DNA of 8,163 nucleotides from Desulfofustis sp. GTDB taxonomy: Bacteria > Desulfobacterota > Desulfobulbia > Desulfobulbales > Desulfocapsaceae. Within the stretch, counting starts at the first letter, position 1. The number at the start of each line of letters is the position of its first letter. The notes under the pieces were generated by a model. The model was not told where the DNA came from. It searched no databases and saw only the letters and a list, made by a program, of their open reading frames with translations. This document shows positions 6,647 through 8,163 of this stretch, piece after piece. A program made the translations under genes and the position numbers. Where the stretch lies: contig JARFQM010000261.1 in the NCBI GenBank assembly GCA_029287755.1, positions 1 through 8,163 of the forward strand, written 5' to 3'.

Positions 6647-8023
6647 ATGTATTTGAAATCATATGCTATTAACGGTTTGGGCTTAACTCTTTCAGTGCTG
6701 ATATTCAGTTGTGCTACCGCCTTTGGCGGGCAGGCTGAAAGATTACGGCAGCCCGCTTTCTGGACTTCCAGAGAAGCGGTGATTTTTGGTTTGCAGAACA
6801 GTCCCGACAGTAGAATTGCCTTACAACGTATTGCCTCTGCCCAGGCTGCGCAGGCCGAGGCCGATGCCCTGCTCAGACATCCCCGCCTCGATCTCAGTGC
6901 CTTCTACGGGCAAACCAACAACCCCCTGCTGTCATTCGGCAACATCCTGAATCAAGGTGCGTTCTCCAACGATATCGATTTCAATTCCCCCGGCCAGACC
7001 GACAATCTCAATCTCAAGGCTGAACTCACCTATCGCTTCTATAATGGGGGCAGAGACCAGGCCCTTGTCGACAGTGCCGAATCTGGCTACCTGGCAAGTC
7101 AGGCAGGGCTCAAGGAGGTTGAACACCAGCTTGGTTATGAAATTGTCAAGGCCTTTCAATACATCGTTCAAGCACAGGACCAACTTGAAGCCCGACAGGC
7201 CGAATTGGAGGCTATCGATAGTTCATTGCAGGTTGCCAAGGCCCGATTCGAGGCCGGCGATTTACTCAAAACAGAAGTACTCAATTTCGAAGTGCAGAAA
7301 GCCCGAACCAGCGAAAATCTCATTGTTGCCGAACATCAGAAAGCTCTGGCCGAGAAAGGGTTCCTCAACCTGCTCGGCCTGCAATCCGGATCCGTCGTCA
7401 TCGATGCTGAGGAGAAACACCTTCTTGCCCCACCTGCAGCCCAGTCCATCCTGGAACGGCCCGAGCTCACCAAACTTTCTGCCGCGATGCAAGCCGCAGA
7501 AGCAGAACTCAGGCGCGCCGAGGGCCTCAATCTTCCCACCTTTGACGGGTTCGCCAGTTATCAGTATGACTATGGCTGGATCAACGACGGCTCGGGCGAT
7601 TCCTGGGTTGCCGGGGTTAAAGTCAACTACAACCTGTGGGATGGTCGCCGGGATGATGCCGAGATTCTGCGCAAGCGAGCCGAATACGAGACTCTCGCGG
7701 AACAGTTGGAAAAACTCACACTGGCGATCGGCCTCGACATCGATAAGGCCGAACTCAATTATCAACAGGCCCTGAAACGCAGAAGTGTCACCGATAAAAT
7801 GGTTGAAGTCGCGCAGGAGAGCGCCCAGCTCAGCCGCGAACGATTCAAGGAGGGAGTCATCCTCTCCTCCGACGTATTGGATGCAGAGGTCAGACTCACC
7901 GACACGCTCGTGCGCCAATCCGCGGCCAGGGCCAACCACCGCATCGCCACTGCCAACCTGCGCCGGGCTATGGGCTATCAGCAGTATACGACCACCACTG
8001 AAGAATTACTGGAGAGACAATAA
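6647..8023 (+). CDS. TolC-like outer-membrane efflux channel protein
   Basis: This 458-aa protein is an outer membrane efflux protein (OEP/TolC family), the trimeric exit duct of tripartite efflux pumps and type I secretion. An N-terminal signal peptide (about residues 1-27) ends in ATAFG before GQAERL. The two family repeats are visible: the first runs to about residue 240 with the coiled-coil and beta turn ARFEAGDLLKTEVLNFEVQKA (F201, G204), the second to about residue 450 with ERFKEGVILSSDVLDAEVRL (F400, G403). Each ends in a short NLLGL or RRAMG motif. Strand-like segments LDLSAFYGQ, LTYRFYNGG and VKVNYNLWDGRR fit the barrel. Length is normal for the family. Cys22 in LIFSC could alternatively be a lipidation site, but Phe at -2 makes that less likely. 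It begins an operon with the adaptor gene that overlaps its stop. The substrate is unknown. Confidence 0.95.
   Translation: MYLKSYAINGLGLTLSVLIFSCATAFGGQAERLRQPAFWTSREAVIFGLQNSPDSRIALQRIASAQAAQAEADALLRHPRLDLSAFYGQTNNPLLSFGNILNQGAFSNDIDFNSPGQTDNLNLKAELTYRFYNGGRDQALVDSAESGYLASQAGLKEVEHQLGYEIVKAFQYIVQAQDQLEARQAELEAIDSSLQVAKARFEAGDLLKTEVLNFEVQKARTSENLIVAEHQKALAEKGFLNLLGLQSGSVVIDAEEKHLLAPPAAQSILERPELTKLSAAMQAAEAELRRAEGLNLPTFDGFASYQYDYGWINDGSGDSWVAGVKVNYNLWDGRRDDAEILRKRAEYETLAEQLEKLTLAIGLDIDKAELNYQQALKRRSVTDKMVEVAQESAQLSRERFKEGVILSSDVLDAEVRLTDTLVRQSAARANHRIATANLRRAMGYQQYTTTTEELLERQ
8011..8016 (+). promoter_or_regulatory. Ribosome binding site of the adaptor lipoprotein
   Basis: GGAGAG sits at the end of the tolC-like gene, six bases before the ATG at 8023. 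Together with the TAATG stop-start overlap it supports translation of the truncated downstream gene. Confidence 0.55.
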
Positions 8024-8163
8024 TGAAATCGGCATCGCTCAGATCATTCTCTGCGCCGGCATCCTTCCTGCTGCTGGCACTGCTGGCGCTGACCAGCTGC
8101 AAATCCGAACAGCATGGTCCTCAGCAAACTGCTGAAGAACTGGCGCCGCTCGAGGTCCAGGTT
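8023..8163 (+). CDS. Lipoprotein, probable efflux periplasmic adaptor (3' truncated by window)
   Basis: Only the first 47 residues are present. The start MKSASLRSFSAPASFLLLA leads into a hydrophobic segment (residues 15-23) and a clear lipobox L23-T24-S25-C26, so Cys26 is the likely lipidated N terminus. After a polar Gln/Glu-rich linker the visible part ends in APLEVQV, which fits the first strand of RND/HlyD-type membrane fusion proteins (typically a V-x-V strand after a short linker). The ATG overlaps the tolC stop as TAATG, so translation is probably coupled. Position right after a tolC-like gene is the main support for the adaptor call; an unrelated lipoprotein cannot be excluded from so short a piece. 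If correct, an inner-membrane RND or ABC pump gene is expected beyond the window. Confidence 0.75.
   Translation, partial: MKSASLRSFSAPASFLLLALLALTSCKSEQHGPQQTAEELAPLEVQV

Overview
The window (8163 bp, moderately GC-rich with AT-rich intergenic gaps) comes from a Gram-negative bacterium. It encodes two lipobox-bearing exported proteins, a TolC-type outer-membrane channel and the start of an efflux adaptor. The style of the genes (MdlA/MdlB-like ABC pair, GT4 enzyme, DUF616-type glycosyltransferase) would fit a sulfate-reducing Desulfobacterota lineage, but this is an impression from the protein sequences, not a placement by marker genes.

Layout, left to right. (1) An unrecognised 105-aa ORF (3-320, +) meets a 70-aa lipoprotein gene (333-545, -) tail to tail with 12 bp between stop codons. 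(2) A 179-bp gap holds a weak lipoprotein promoter and three copies of an 8-mer. (3) A co-directional block on the + strand follows: two half-size ABC exporter genes overlapping by 8 bp (725-2596, 2589-4379), then a GT4-type glycosyltransferase 10 bp later (4390-5439). (4) Directly after the GT4 stop, in the same frame, lies an open stretch (5440-5658) that reads like the last two membrane helices of a transporter, probably MFS, with no proper start. It is called a remnant. (5) A DUF616/TOD1-like glycosyltransferase runs the other way (5624-6442, -). (6) A 204-bp AT-rich gap carries overlapping divergent promoters. (7) A tolC-like gene (6647-8023, +) is followed, with a TAATG overlap, by a lipoprotein that looks like an RND-type periplasmic adaptor, cut by the window edge (8023-8163).

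Functionally, the two ABC half-transporters appear to form one heterodimer with a single catalytic ATP site: the first has Asp and Asn where catalytic Glu and His belong, and the second carries the altered signature motif LSTGE. These two defects fall in the same composite site. The GT4 gene shares the transcription unit, which suggests (inference only) that the exporter may carry or support a glycosylated product. The tolC-adaptor pair begins a separate tripartite efflux operon with its own promoter. Nothing in the window amounts to a clearly new system. The most notable points are the matched degeneration of the ABC pair, the transporter remnant fused in frame after the GT4 stop, and the shared divergent promoter region.
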